Shown here: piece after piece, positions 8,611 through 17,775 of the stretch
Numbering within the stretch: the stretch's first letter is position 1
Layout: every line of letters begins with the position of its first letter
From: Proteromonas lacertae
Lineage: Eukaryota; Sar; Bigyra; Opalinata; Proteromonadidae
Reading direction: 5' to 3'
DNA length: 20,345 nt
Assembly (NCBI GenBank): GCA_002245135.1
Contig: NGBS01000064.1
Span: 1 to 20,345, forward strand
Program-made: the position numbers and the translations under genes
Notes under the pieces: generated by a model
The model's input: the letters and a program-made list of their open reading frames with translations, nothing else
Database searches by the model: none
What the model was told of the DNA's origin: nothing

Positions 8611-9494
8611 ATGGATTTTTTTATATATATTTTCTTCATTTTATGTATTATATTTACATTTTATTTTATTAATTATATACAAGTCTATCCAAATAATCTG
8701 TTTGAAGAAATAAAAGATTTTGATAATTTAAATATGAATAATTTAAATTCTATAAATTGTACATATCCTTTGAATGAAATGCATATATCATATCTTTTAG
8801 TTTTTCTTCTTTCTAGAGATAGATTATATGCTACATATTATTCATTGAAGTATTGGTTAAAGTACAAAAAGACTGTAGAAATAATAATAATAATTCTGGA
8901 TCATTTTACTACATATAAACCATTACTTCATTTTTATAGTTATTTAAAAGAAAAGTTACATATAAAAGTTCATTATCTCAAAGAATCAGATTGGAAAATT
9001 GCCATAGACAAAGAAGTTCCTATAATAATAACTAAATATCTTAATATATATAATTATATAAAATACTATATCCTGTCTGATATAGATATTCTAGTTAATA
9101 TTCCTTACAACATATATAGTTATTATTTTAGTATTAACGAATTGCGATGTCAATGTAATAGGTCCATCATTAATGGTAAATGATATTTCTACATATTTTC
9201 CTGATTATAGAAAAATATACAAATTTGAAACTCGTTATATATCCACAAATCATTATGATGTGTTATACAAGAATAATTATTATTCGCTTGTTGAAGCAGA
9301 TATAGATACAATATTTGGTATGAGAGAAAGAAATACAAAATTTAAAAGACAGTTTAAGAAATCATATAGGTTGGTATATTTCAACAAAATCTATTCCACA
9401 GTCTTTTTTATATTACATTAATCACTCAAAATCTATAAATCATTCAGGTTCTGCTTTTAATGTATCTAACTCATTAAAGCAACCTAAACTTTAA
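8611..9494 (+). pseudogene. GT-A-like glycosyltransferase of bacterial aspect, frameshifted
   Basis: The ATG at 8611 opens a hydrophobic N-terminal anchor (residues 2-26), then MHISYLLVFLLSRDRLYATY and KYYILSDIDILV, the latter a DxD metal site after a YxxxD strand. The pattern continues in a second frame from about 9134 with NVIGPSLMVNDIS and SLVEADIDTIFGMRERNTKF, and in a third from about 9360 with HIGWYIS, ending at a TAA at 9492-9494. G-x-SL-x-(I/V)-DI and A-x-IDTTFAL are hallmarks I associate with a bacterial glycosyltransferase family whose product ends near such a W-Y block. Both frame changes skip one base. All motifs are conserved, so either the gene died very recently or the sequence has indels. 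A donor sugar cannot be inferred. Same strand as the acyltransferase that follows. Confidence 0.55.
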
Positions 9495-9561
9495 ATTATA
9501 TTTAGATTAATATAGATATTATACTTCTATTGTTACTAAGAATATTTGTAATAATAAATAA

Positions 9562-9696
9562 ATGAAAATTTATGTAATTATATTCCACATAGTAATTTTA
9601 GTAATATTAGGAGGGTATATGTTAGCTGGTAAAATAAAATGGATAATAGAAGTACAATATTATTACGGAATTATTTTGGTATTACAAAACACATAA
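9562..9696 (+). CDS. Small open frame with one membrane helix
   Basis: An ATG frame of 44 codons codes for a hydrophobic helix (IYVIIFHIVILVILGGYML) followed by KIKWIIEVQYYYG. It lies between the glycosyltransferase and the acyltransferase on the same strand. A different frame just after it (about 9663-9758) reads FWYYKTHKPTKYKPFHLGG and onward with protein-like composition, so this may be the first part of a damaged small gene. I do not recognise it. Confidence 0.2.
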   Translation: MKIYVIIFHIVILVILGGYMLAGKIKWIIEVQYYYGIILVLQNT

Positions 9697-9749
9697 ACCT
9701 ACAAAATATAAGCCATTTCATTTGGGAGGAGTAATAATTTATAAATTAC

Positions 9750-11105
9750 ATGAAAATTAGGAATGATATAATAGGATTACGAGGTTTTGCTATAATTATT
9801 ATATATTTATATCATTATAAAGTAGACTATATGCTTGGTGGATTAATAGGTGTGGATATATTTTTTTCTATAACAGGATATTTTATAACTAAAAGTATAT
9901 TAGAGTCGATTGAAAATAGTACATTTTATTATTCAAAATTTTATTCAAATAGAATAAAGAGACTTTTACCTTCATGTTATGTAGTTTGGATATTTTTGTT
10001 AATAATCTTTAATTCGAATATAGAAAAAGAACTAGTACTTGATATATTGTTCTCTGTTATTGGATTTATAAATTACAGATTTTATAAAAAGTCAATAAAT
10101 TACTTATCACAAGAAGACCAACAATCATTGTTATTACATTTTTGGACACTATCATTACAACAACAATTTTATTTTATATGGCCATTTATACTTCATTTAT
10201 TTTATAATATTAGCTACACAATAGTCACCATTTTATCTGTTTTATCCTTCATCATGTGTATAAAATATAGCAAAATTGAACAATCATATGCTTATTTTTC
10301 ATTAGAAACACGGTTTTGGGGTATAGGATTTGGATCTTTAACTTATATTATAAATAAGAAAGAATTATATTCAAATATTCTTGCTACATTAATTTCAATA
10401 ATAGCACTGATGTGTTTTTCATATTCTTTTAATAGCCAGTATTATTTATATCCATACTATGTTACTTTAATTCCTGTTCTATTCACAAATATTATAATTA
10501 TAAATAAATATCAATATAATTTCATATTAAATAGTAATTTATTTAAATCAATCGGAAGAATATCATATAGTTTGTATATTATTCATTATCCTTTTCTACT
10601 TTTGTTTAATGATTTAAATTTTAAATATAAATTAATTTTAATATACATACTAAGTGTTTTATCTTATAATCTAATAGAATTGAAATATTCTATAATTAAA
10701 ACATCATCAAATGTAGTTCTTATACTTTTTTTACTACTTAATTACATACTTATTAGATATTTATTTGTAGTATTAAATACTTTTAAATTAAATATCAATC
10801 AATCTTTTGGTGAAGTAAGCAGTTATCATAGTTTTATGATTATGCAAAAAACATTTATTGAATGTCCATTAAAAGAATTAGATACAAATTTTAATAAAAT
10901 ATATAAATTTGTATTATTAGGAGATTGTCATATACAACAATGGTCTCCAATCATAAATAAATTAGCATTGAAAAATGGTTATCCTGTTTTTCATATATAT
11001 TATTGGGCAACTTATATAGAAAAAGGTAGATTCAAAGATATATTTGATATTCTAAGTATTGTTGATAATAATGAAAGAAAGGTGGTTATGTATACCTATA
11101 CATAA
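9750..11105 (+). CDS. Acyltransferase-3 (OafA/OAC-like) membrane protein with a short SGNH tail
   Basis: The 451-residue product starts MKIRNDIIGLRGFAIII, with the AT3 catalytic His in YLYHYK (about residue 22), then GGLIGVDIFFSITGYFIT and FYSNRIKRLLPS (about 64-76), the R-x-x-x-LLP block. About ten hydrophobic helices follow to residue 345, including ISYSLYIIHYPF. AT3 proteins move acyl groups across or at a membrane onto glycans or lipids; nematodes have many (OAC) and bacteria use OafA on O-antigen. From residue 385 the chain has VLLGDCHIQQWSPII, block I of an SGNH esterase-like domain, but with Cys-393 where the nucleophile Ser of GDSH normally stands. The SGNH part is only about 65 residues instead of some 200 and ends in TAA about 440 bp before the Polinton-like genes, so the gene is probably 3'-truncated. 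Glycosyltransferases upstream suit a glycan-decorating role. Confidence 0.82.
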   Translation: MKIRNDIIGLRGFAIIIIYLYHYKVDYMLGGLIGVDIFFSITGYFITKSILESIENSTFYYSKFYSNRIKRLLPSCYVVWIFLLIIFNSNIEKELVLDILFSVIGFINYRFYKKSINYLSQEDQQSLLLHFWTLSLQQQFYFIWPFILHLFYNISYTIVTILSVLSFIMCIKYSKIEQSYAYFSLETRFWGIGFGSLTYIINKKELYSNILATLISIIALMCFSYSFNSQYYLYPYYVTLIPVLFTNIIIINKYQYNFILNSNLFKSIGRISYSLYIIHYPFLLLFNDLNFKYKLILIYILSVLSYNLIELKYSIIKTSSNVVLILFLLLNYILIRYLFVVLNTFKLNINQSFGEVSSYHSFMIMQKTFIECPLKELDTNFNKIYKFVLLGDCHIQQWSPIINKLALKNGYPVFHIYYWATYIEKGRFKDIFDILSIVDNNERKVVMYTYT

Positions 11106-11544
11106 CACCCTATGGTTTTTTCGATTCAAAAAAATATCCGTTTCAATGTGTGCTATTTCCCCATATTGTTTTTTCATCATTAGAAACGTTTTTGAATGCA
11201 TAATAAATATATCAATCGATTTCTCTATTTATGCTGGGCTCATATATGCCCTTAGTTTGACTTTCTGATCATAATCGAAATTTAATTTTCTTAAAAAAAT
11301 TCAAAAAAACAATGATAGATAGGATGGCCACCATATTGTGTGATATGACACCATATAGTGACCATCCTATGTAATAAAAAACAAAAAAATGGAATTCAAA
11401 CCAAATCATTTTTGAAACGCATCTATTTTTCTATTATTGAAATTTCTTATAAGACTTGTTATAATGCTAATTAATTATGTAAATTATGAAAACAACACTC
11501 CCACACAAACACAATATATCATTTGAACCAATTAGGACCAGAGA
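11106..11544. other. Gene-poor junction between acyltransferase and Polinton-like element
   Basis: No convincing gene is seen. A frame at about 11078-11212 (GGYVYLYITPYGFFDSKKYP onward to LFPHIVFSSLETFLNA) has protein-like composition but matches nothing I know. The stretch includes the hairpin at 11319-11370. The left terminus of the virus-like element should fall in or near this stretch; I could not identify terminal repeats because the other end is outside the window. Confidence 0.4.
11319..11370. repeat. Imperfect 22-bp hairpin
   Basis: Arms 11319-11340 and 11349-11370 start ATAGGATGG and end CCATCCTAT. Nineteen of 22 positions pair, around an 8-base loop (TGATATGA). It could be a transcription-end hairpin, a protein-binding site or a tiny fold-back insertion at the edge of the virus-like element. 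Confidence 0.75.
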
Positions 11545-11973
11545 TTAATAATCATTTTGGTACTCTGGCTCCACATCATCATCATCATCTACTATATATT
11601 GGGAGAAGTTATTATCATCCTCATCTTCCTCTGTACTGGTGTCTTCTTCCTTTCTGTTTGAATTTCTTTTCTGATTGGTCTTCTTTCTTTTGAATCTTGG
11701 AGCTTTAGATGTACTGCACTTTCTTTTGGTGGATGTCACCTTTAACAACTTGTTGTCATCATCATCATTATAATCATCATCATCCAGATTATCAAACAAC
11801 GATGCTATAGAGACTTTACTACTTACTATACTTTCAGCAGTACTTCTGTAAACAATATCTCCTTTCGAATTCTTGTTTTCTTCTTTTTCGCATTTTGCTA
11901 AATCGTTGTCACCGAAATGTATGACATACATGCAAGTCAGTTCTATCATATCCTCCATTGCATGGTCAAGCAT
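11545..11973 (-). CDS. Acidic/basic low-complexity protein of the virus-like element
   Basis: The 142-residue product starts MLDHAMEDMIELTCMYVI. It has an Asp-rich stretch (DNLDDDDYNDDDD, about 61-73), a strongly basic block (STKRKCSTSKAPRFKRKK, about 81-98) that could be a nuclear signal or nucleic-acid-binding patch, and a second acidic tail (EEDEDDNNF ... DDDDDVEPE). It follows the 11978-12337 gene on the same strand with only a few bases between, so they are probably co-transcribed. I do not recognise a family; alternating acidic and basic blocks suggest a chaperone-like or nucleic-acid-associated role, which is inference. Confidence 0.6.
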   Translation of the reverse strand: MLDHAMEDMIELTCMYVIHFGDNDLAKCEKEENKNSKGDIVYRSTAESIVSSKVSIASLFDNLDDDDYNDDDDNKLLKVTSTKRKCSTSKAPRFKRKKTNQKRNSNRKEEDTSTEEDEDDNNFSQYIVDDDDDVEPEYQNDY

Positions 11974-11977
11974 ACGA

Positions 11978-12337
11978 TCATACTATTGATTCAAAATTGA
12001 AATATATATTAAATGAATATACGATGCTTTTGTCCAGATCCTCTTTATACACGATATTGCATAGCAGGACAGACATCAACACTCTGGACATCTTTAATCT
12101 TTCATGACGATCATCAATCTTTTCAATTTCTGTGAATCTTTTGTACCATGTACTGAAACGCCTTATACTGAAGTTACCATTCCAGCTATAGACATATAAT
12201 AATATAATATACCTATAACGTTGCAAATCTTTCTCATGTTCTACAATCGTCTTAAAATTCTCACATAAAATTTTATATATGCTCGGATTTGGATCATTAA
12301 TGAAGCTGTTTTTGTATAGTATCTTCCAGTTGCTCAT
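11978..12337 (-). CDS. Hypothetical protein of the virus-like element
   Basis: The first ATG in the frame is at 12337, giving 119 residues from MSNWKILYKNSF. An upstream TTG would add 14 residues but is less likely. The protein is mostly helical in composition, with RYRYIILLYVYSW in the middle and a basic RRFSTWYKRFTEIEKI segment. No known domain is seen. It is divergent to the integrase; the 160-nt AT-rich gap (12338-12499) must hold both promoters. Confidence 0.55.
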   Translation of the reverse strand: MSNWKILYKNSFINDPNPSIYKILCENFKTIVEHEKDLQRYRYIILLYVYSWNGNFSIRRFSTWYKRFTEIEKIDDRHERLKMSRVLMSVLLCNIVYKEDLDKSIVYSFNIYFNFESIV

Positions 12338-12499
12338 AATAAGTGAATTGAAAGGGAAATAACGTTGAACAATGAACAAATGTTATATGTATATATATTT
12401 TTTTAATTTTGTTATAAAGACATATAACTATATTAATTTAGATAATAATCATAATGAAATGAATTTCATTATTACTTTTGTTTTTTGTTTTTGGACCAT

Positions 12500-13786
12500 A
12501 TGTTTAGCACTAATAGTTACGATCCACATTTATACAGCTCATATAGCAACGAGAACCCATATCCTGTCAAACCGTTACCTACAAATGGTAACTTATCACT
12601 TGCAACATATATTAACCATGGAGCACCGAATATTACACATCCAACAAGAGAGGCTTCTTATGAAGACCAAATGTCAAACCAAATTGCCCAATATCGATCA
12701 CGCTTAGATGAACTATATAAAAAATATTATTACCTTAATGAAAATGAATTTGTCAAAATGACACAACATTTGTCTAGTATGAATGATATAGCTCCACCAC
12801 CAGATGTAGTACGTGAATACTTAAGGAGACAACCTGGAAAACAAATTGTCGATTTCAAATATAAAAAAAATAATCCATTCGCAACTATCAAGAAGCCTGG
12901 GTACTTCCAAATGGATATAGTGTTTTTCTTACCTGATATGGAACATTTGTATTTTATCGAAATGAATTCAAGAAAAGTATGGGCAATATTTATGCCTAAT
13001 AAATATGGTGATATTACATTGGATGCATTTCAGAAGTGGTATTATGAAACAGATGCCTATGGAAACAAAACACATAAAAATGTGGTAAGTATCCTATCAG
13101 ATGCTGATGCTAGTTTTTCAAATATCAAGAAGTTATGTGATGCTGAAGGAATATCATATTTTCAAAAAGATGGTTCAGAGCATAAAATAGAGTCATTATT
13201 GGATAGATCAGTGAGTGTGATAAAAAGACTATTGTACAAACACTTGGTGGATCTGGGATATGATGCACCTACATATATGGCAGATATTGATCACAATGAT
13301 AAGCATATTATACCAGATATGAATTATAAATTGAAACTTGATAGTATAATACAGGAAGTGATAGATGACTATAACAACAAGCCATTACCAGGAATTAAAG
13401 GATATACCCCTAATGAGGTATTCCATAGTCCAGAATTACAAAAACAAATATTACAAAAATCAATTAACTACAACTTAAAGAATTATGAAAAATTGGACCA
13501 TACTGGTCAAAATTTCGAAGTAGGTGATTTGGTGAGATTCAAAGAGAGAAGACGTAAAATGGATAAGAACATATACTGGTCAGACAATGTATATAAGATA
13601 ATCAAGAAAAATCGATATTCATACAATTTAGGTGATATCAATGGGAATGACATTCAAGGTTTTTCATTAATTCGATTCAAACACTATGAGTTGCAGTTAG
13701 TGAGAAAAGATGATGCACCAACCACATGGTTTAGAAAAATACTGGAGAGACCCAAGAGAAAGAAGGGAGACAAATCAATATTGTAA
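12500..13786 (+). CDS. Retrovirus-like integrase of Polinton type
   Basis: I take the ATG at 12500 as the start (428 residues from MFSTNSYDPH); a TTG five codons earlier is a poorer choice. Residues about 130-250 form an RNase H-like integrase core: KPGYFQMDIVFFLPD carries the first acidic residue and VVSILSDADASFSN the second, followed at the usual distance by a helix ending ... SVIKRLLYK. The C-terminal part, FEVGDLVRFKERRRKM then IYWSDNVYKIIKK and YNLGDINGNDIQGF, is the SH3/chromo-like DNA-binding module of Polinton integrases, which typically has VGD-x-VRI ... W-x-x-x-x-F-x-I ... Y-x-L-D-x-x-G. Such enzymes insert the element into host DNA in the nucleus. It is the only large plus-strand gene of the element in this window. 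Confidence 0.85.
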   Translation: MFSTNSYDPHLYSSYSNENPYPVKPLPTNGNLSLATYINHGAPNITHPTREASYEDQMSNQIAQYRSRLDELYKKYYYLNENEFVKMTQHLSSMNDIAPPPDVVREYLRRQPGKQIVDFKYKKNNPFATIKKPGYFQMDIVFFLPDMEHLYFIEMNSRKVWAIFMPNKYGDITLDAFQKWYYETDAYGNKTHKNVVSILSDADASFSNIKKLCDAEGISYFQKDGSEHKIESLLDRSVSVIKRLLYKHLVDLGYDAPTYMADIDHNDKHIIPDMNYKLKLDSIIQEVIDDYNNKPLPGIKGYTPNEVFHSPELQKQILQKSINYNLKNYEKLDHTGQNFEVGDLVRFKERRRKMDKNIYWSDNVYKIIKKNRYSYNLGDINGNDIQGFSLIRFKHYELQLVRKDDAPTTWFRKILERPKRKKGDKSIL

Positions 13787-13836
13787 CGAATAAATTTTTA
13801 TTATGCTATATATTGTATATGTTGTTTTTTATTATT

Positions 13837-14024
13837 GGGCATTGGATAGACTAGCTACGATGAGGGCTGCGTTTCTAATTTATAATTATTTATTTATTTA
13901 TTAAATTAATTTCACAAGGAATTTATAGAAGTTTAATAATAATTTCTACTTGGATGTGTGTTGTTTAATATTGCGCCATTGAAATTCGGCTTGAATCATC
14001 CTGGCACGGTATATCTAAATGCCC
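13837..14024 (+). ncRNA. Candidate structured RNA 1, hairpin ending in a T-run
   Basis: GGGCATTGGATAGAC (13837-13851) pairs with GTATATCTAAATGCCC (14009-14024): 7 bp, a 1x2 internal loop, 4 bp, a mismatch and 2 bp. Seven T residues follow at 14025-14031, as at RNA polymerase III stops. Near the 3' side is GGCTTGAATCATCC, a loose B-box look-alike, and TAGCTACGATGAGG near the 5' side loosely resembles an A-box. Both ends resemble those of the second candidate at 14040-14124. It lies in the element's only large gap between genes. It could instead be a 3'-end processing hairpin for the integrase mRNA. Confidence 0.4.
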
Positions 14025-14039
14025 TTTTTTTATTTAATT

Positions 14040-14124
14040 GGGATCTGATAGACTGTGCAAGGAAAAAAGAGTCATGCAGCTGGCATTAGTGGTTCGATTC
14101 CTAGCACAGACTATTAGTAATCCC
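14040..14124 (+). ncRNA. Candidate structured RNA 2, long hairpin with B-box and T-run
   Basis: The 85-nt segment folds end to end. GGGATCTGATAGACTGTGC (14040-14058) pairs with the segment 14104-14124 that begins GCACAGACTATTAG and ends ATCCC, as 5 + 7 + 6 bp broken by one bulge and one mismatch. AGGAA/TTCCT adds 5 bp inside. GGTTCGATTCC at 14091-14101 fits the tRNA-type B-box consensus exactly, and TGGCATTAGTGG just before it resembles an A-box. Eight T residues follow at 14126-14133. Together these suggest an RNA polymerase III transcript, in form like the VA RNAs of adenoviruses. It does not fold as an ordinary tRNA. Confidence 0.45.
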
Positions 14125-14198
14125 ATTTTTTTTAATTTCTTTTTTTTTTAAATATTTTATTATACATATACATATAGTATATTCTATTTTTTTCATAT

Positions 14199-14606
14199 AT
14201 GATTACACTACCACCACAGATTGAATATAAATTACCAGAACTTGAATCCAAGGTAACAAAGAAATATCATTTAAGTGGCCCTGACAGATACTTGGATTTG
14301 TATAGCCTACAATTCCTTATATTTTTTTATTATCGAAAACCTATATATCAATGGTATTTTGAGTTAACACACAAAATGATTAACATGATCATTAGTCAAC
14401 GTTTGATATTAGTGTTTGTAGGTCCTTGTGACTTAGGAAATAGAGATTATCCGAAAGTTACATACACACCAACAATGAAAAAAGTAATCATTAGAATGCC
14501 ACAAAGACACTTTAATGGTAAGATGCCAATATTCTTCAAATGTACTCATATGAATACAGAGATGATAGAATATATTGAAACTCATACAATATTTCACCAC
14601 ACATAA
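14199..14606 (+). CDS. Hypothetical protein of the virus-like element
   Basis: The ATG at 14199 opens 135 residues. A hydrophobic centre (LQFLIFFYYRKPIYQWYF and MIISQRLILVFVG) is followed by CDLGNRDYPKVTYTPTM and ends with KKVIIRMPQRHFNGKMPIFF. No family is recognised. The gene is convergent with the very large minus-strand gene; only about 30 AT-rich bases separate their stops. Confidence 0.55.
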   Translation: MITLPPQIEYKLPELESKVTKKYHLSGPDRYLDLYSLQFLIFFYYRKPIYQWYFELTHKMINMIISQRLILVFVGPCDLGNRDYPKVTYTPTMKKVIIRMPQRHFNGKMPIFFKCTHMNTEMIEYIETHTIFHHT

Positions 14607-14636
14607 AAAAAAATAATTAAGTAATAATTATATATA

Positions 14637-17600
14637 TTATATTAATCCAAATTGTTTTTTCATTAACCTAATTTTTGCTTCACCCACTATTGTATTATAG
14701 TCAGTAGCCTTTTTGAAACTACACTGATCTCTTAAAATATTTTTCAAAAAATTAATAGCAAAAAAACCACAGTTGGCAGTATTTGAATTTTGATTCTGTA
14801 CTCCATTGATTTTAAGTTCATACTTTTCATTATGATACTTCTTTAATTTTTTCAAATTTTTTTTAAATTCTTCCAAGTGTTGAGGATCTTCACCAAATGA
14901 ATCATAGTACAGGAATTGCTTCTTGATATTGTCAACTACTAAAGCCACCCAATGACCTATAGAATCAGGGCTAGCTTGTGTGGTGAGTGTATTGATTATG
15001 ATTCCCCATTGATTCTTCTTTTTGGGTATAGGAAGTACAAGCTCGTCCCAGCAGAACACTCCCATGAACTTTCCATGGAAATTATTGAACTCATTTTTCA
15101 CAATTAACTCTATATCAAAGTTCGATAAGGCATCTGAAGTGATACTGTTATACAAAACTTTCCTACGTGAAATTAATTTCTTTACTTTTTTATTATTTCC
15201 ATTACCTATTCCAAAGTAACTCATAGCTTCACTGAGTTGTTTTGCTTGATCTAAATTACTCACTGCTCTACCAAAATTAGTGAGTGAACTTGGAATTGTT
15301 TGTTGTGAACGTTTCACGTAGTTATCCATTTTGATTGCATTCTTGTGTTGATATGGTGTTGGTTTTAACCAATTCAATAAACCACCTGCATCTAGCAAAC
15401 CAAAACAAGCAGTCAATGCACTGAATACTGTTCCTATACCTGCAACAGTTTGTAATGTACCTGTTGGATCAGCTGCAACAGCAGTTTTTGCCATTGATGG
15501 CATAGCTTTTGATAATTCACTGATACCTTTAACTGCTGCTGCAGCAGTTGTTGCATCACCTCCATTTGCAGCTGCAGCTACAGTTGCTGCTGTTTTTAAT
15601 GTATCACCTACATTTTTTGCATCTATATTTCCTATATTAGAAAATTTGTAGAAGAATGGAACTAATTGAAATAAGTATCGAACATATGGATGAGTATTAA
15701 ACATAAATGAAACACCAAAGTTATACAACAAGTCTACAGGTAACCATGATTTTTGAATTGCTTCAGGTAACATTGACTTAACTTTTTCTGAATTACCATA
15801 ATACAAGTCAGTGATAGCAGGTAATCTACCACCTGACAGCATACGAATTATTTCATAGTAGTCGAAAATGAAGTACCACATTACATACAAGAACCCTGAT
15901 GTTGGTAGTTTAGATTTTTTCCATAACCAATAAGCCAAACATGTCATTACTATTGCACGAACATATTTCATTGCATGATCTACTTCAAACATTTGAGGAG
16001 TAACTCCACCAACCAAATATGATTTCATTGTATAGTATATTTGTGGAAATATCCTAAATACATTCTCTACACACAGGAACAAATTACCAGCAAAACCCAT
16101 AAAATCAGATTCACGTAATGAATCAAGTGCTTTTTGAAACTGTGAATTTTCAAATTGTGCCCATGAACTACAAGCAGTTTTCACTAAACCAATAGCTATT
16201 TCATATTTTTGTTTATTATCTGCATTCACCCACTCTTGAGGAAGTGAGTGACCTAACTTCTCTCTGTTATAATCAAAGTTAATGAAATCTCTACTATTCT
16301 GTGATGCTATTTCATTCAGTTCTCTATATTTATCTTCATTAATCCATGTATGCGGTTCTTTATCTATATCTATAGCACTATTCACCAGTTCTTGATTTTT
16401 TGGATCTAATGCCCATCTATAAAATTTTGATCTTTCTAATATCTCTTGATCATCCATATATCTTTGTGCCTTTTGATTATTCAATGCAATATATTCTTTT
16501 ACTTTTTCAGCTCGATTCGGATCAAAATTATATGGATCTGAATATTGATTAATCTTACTTACTCCATCAACTAATTCATTTTGCAAATACTCCTGCTGCA
16601 GTAATAGTTTGTTATAATATTCTATTGCATCTTTATCATTACCTGTTAATTTATCCCAAGTTGAGGTCAACCAGTCTTGTCTATAATTTTTATAGGCTGC
16701 TAATTGAGGATTCTTTTCTATAATCTCTTGCAATGATTTATAATTTTGTAATTTAGGAAATTTTTGTAACAAAGGATCTGTAACTCTATTCATTCCATTA
16801 TCATATGCCTGAACATCTGCTTCTGTAACATATTCAGGCCAGTTCAAAAGATAGCTTCTTGGATTAGATGTATCTAATTCTGCTAATGGGAATGTTCCTC
16901 TTAAATGTCCTGTTTTATGTTCACGATCTAGCATATCATAAAAATTAATATGATAATTGTTAGGCAACATTGAAGCATAATTATTAGTTAATGCATATTG
17001 AACTTCTTTTCGAGCTTGTCTATTCAAACCTGGACTAAATAATTTATCATAATTCCAATTAAAATCATATCCTACAGTTTCTTTTGGTATATATGGTTGA
17101 ATATATTCTGGTATTTGACTTGGCTGTAATTGTGATGTTCCATTATAAGCAGCACTAGCAGCATCATACATTTGTTGTCTTGGATTAGTTATAATGACAT
17201 GCTCATTAGGACCAACACTTTGACCCACTCTTAATGGTATAATACCACTATTACCACCTAATTTCTTAGTAGCCAAGAGATGCCTCCGTGGGATACTCTC
17301 TAATTTGAGTTTATTTCTTCTGTGATGTTTCTTATGTTTGAAATGAACATGTTTTCTTCTACCTGCACCTTGTTGTGGATATTCTAAATATTTTTGACCA
17401 AATAAACCATAATTTACTTTAGGCCATAAAACAAATTGTTTTCCCATACCATTGAGTAATTCAGATACTTTGTTTCGCGTATCAATTATGTGTCCAGTTT
17501 CCCATTTGAAATATTCAAAATAATCTGCTAATTGATCTATTGTTCCTCCATAATTCACAAAATTAGATATAGCATCTTGTTTTAAACCTAATTGTTTACA

Positions 17601-17729
17601 TACATTTTCTAAATTTGCTTTTGTGTTATTCATAAATAATTCCTTAATTGAATTAGAATCACCATAGTCATATAATAAAAATGGTTGCAAAATATTCATA
17701 ATACGATTCTCATCATGTGGTTGTGATGG

Positions 17730-17775
<46 letters not shown>

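Noticed and set aside
8611-9183. A tiny intron at 9119-9131 (GTTATTATTTTAG) that would join the first two frames of the glycosyltransferase.
   Set aside because: Thirteen bases is shorter than any intron I know of, and the simpler reading is a one-base frame change.
4860-9494. A variant genetic code or programmed frameshifting explaining the in-frame stop and frame changes.
   Set aside because: TAA and TGA end several clean frames, the frame changes have no shared slippery motif, and some shift +1 while others shift -1.
11578-11800. Repeated ATC/TCA triplets as a CRISPR-like or satellite array.
   Set aside because: They are Asp codons of an acidic protein read on the opposite strand, with no regular spacers.
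12372-12707. Plus-strand frame of 111 codons overlapping the start of the integrase.
   Set aside because: It overlaps the integrase in another frame, has low-complexity hydrophobic content and no recognisable motif.
14040-14124. A tRNA gene, suggested by the perfect B-box GGTTCGATTCC.
   Set aside because: The bases around it do not form a five-pair T-stem, there is no D-arm or anticodon arm, and the segment pairs end to end as one long hairpin instead.
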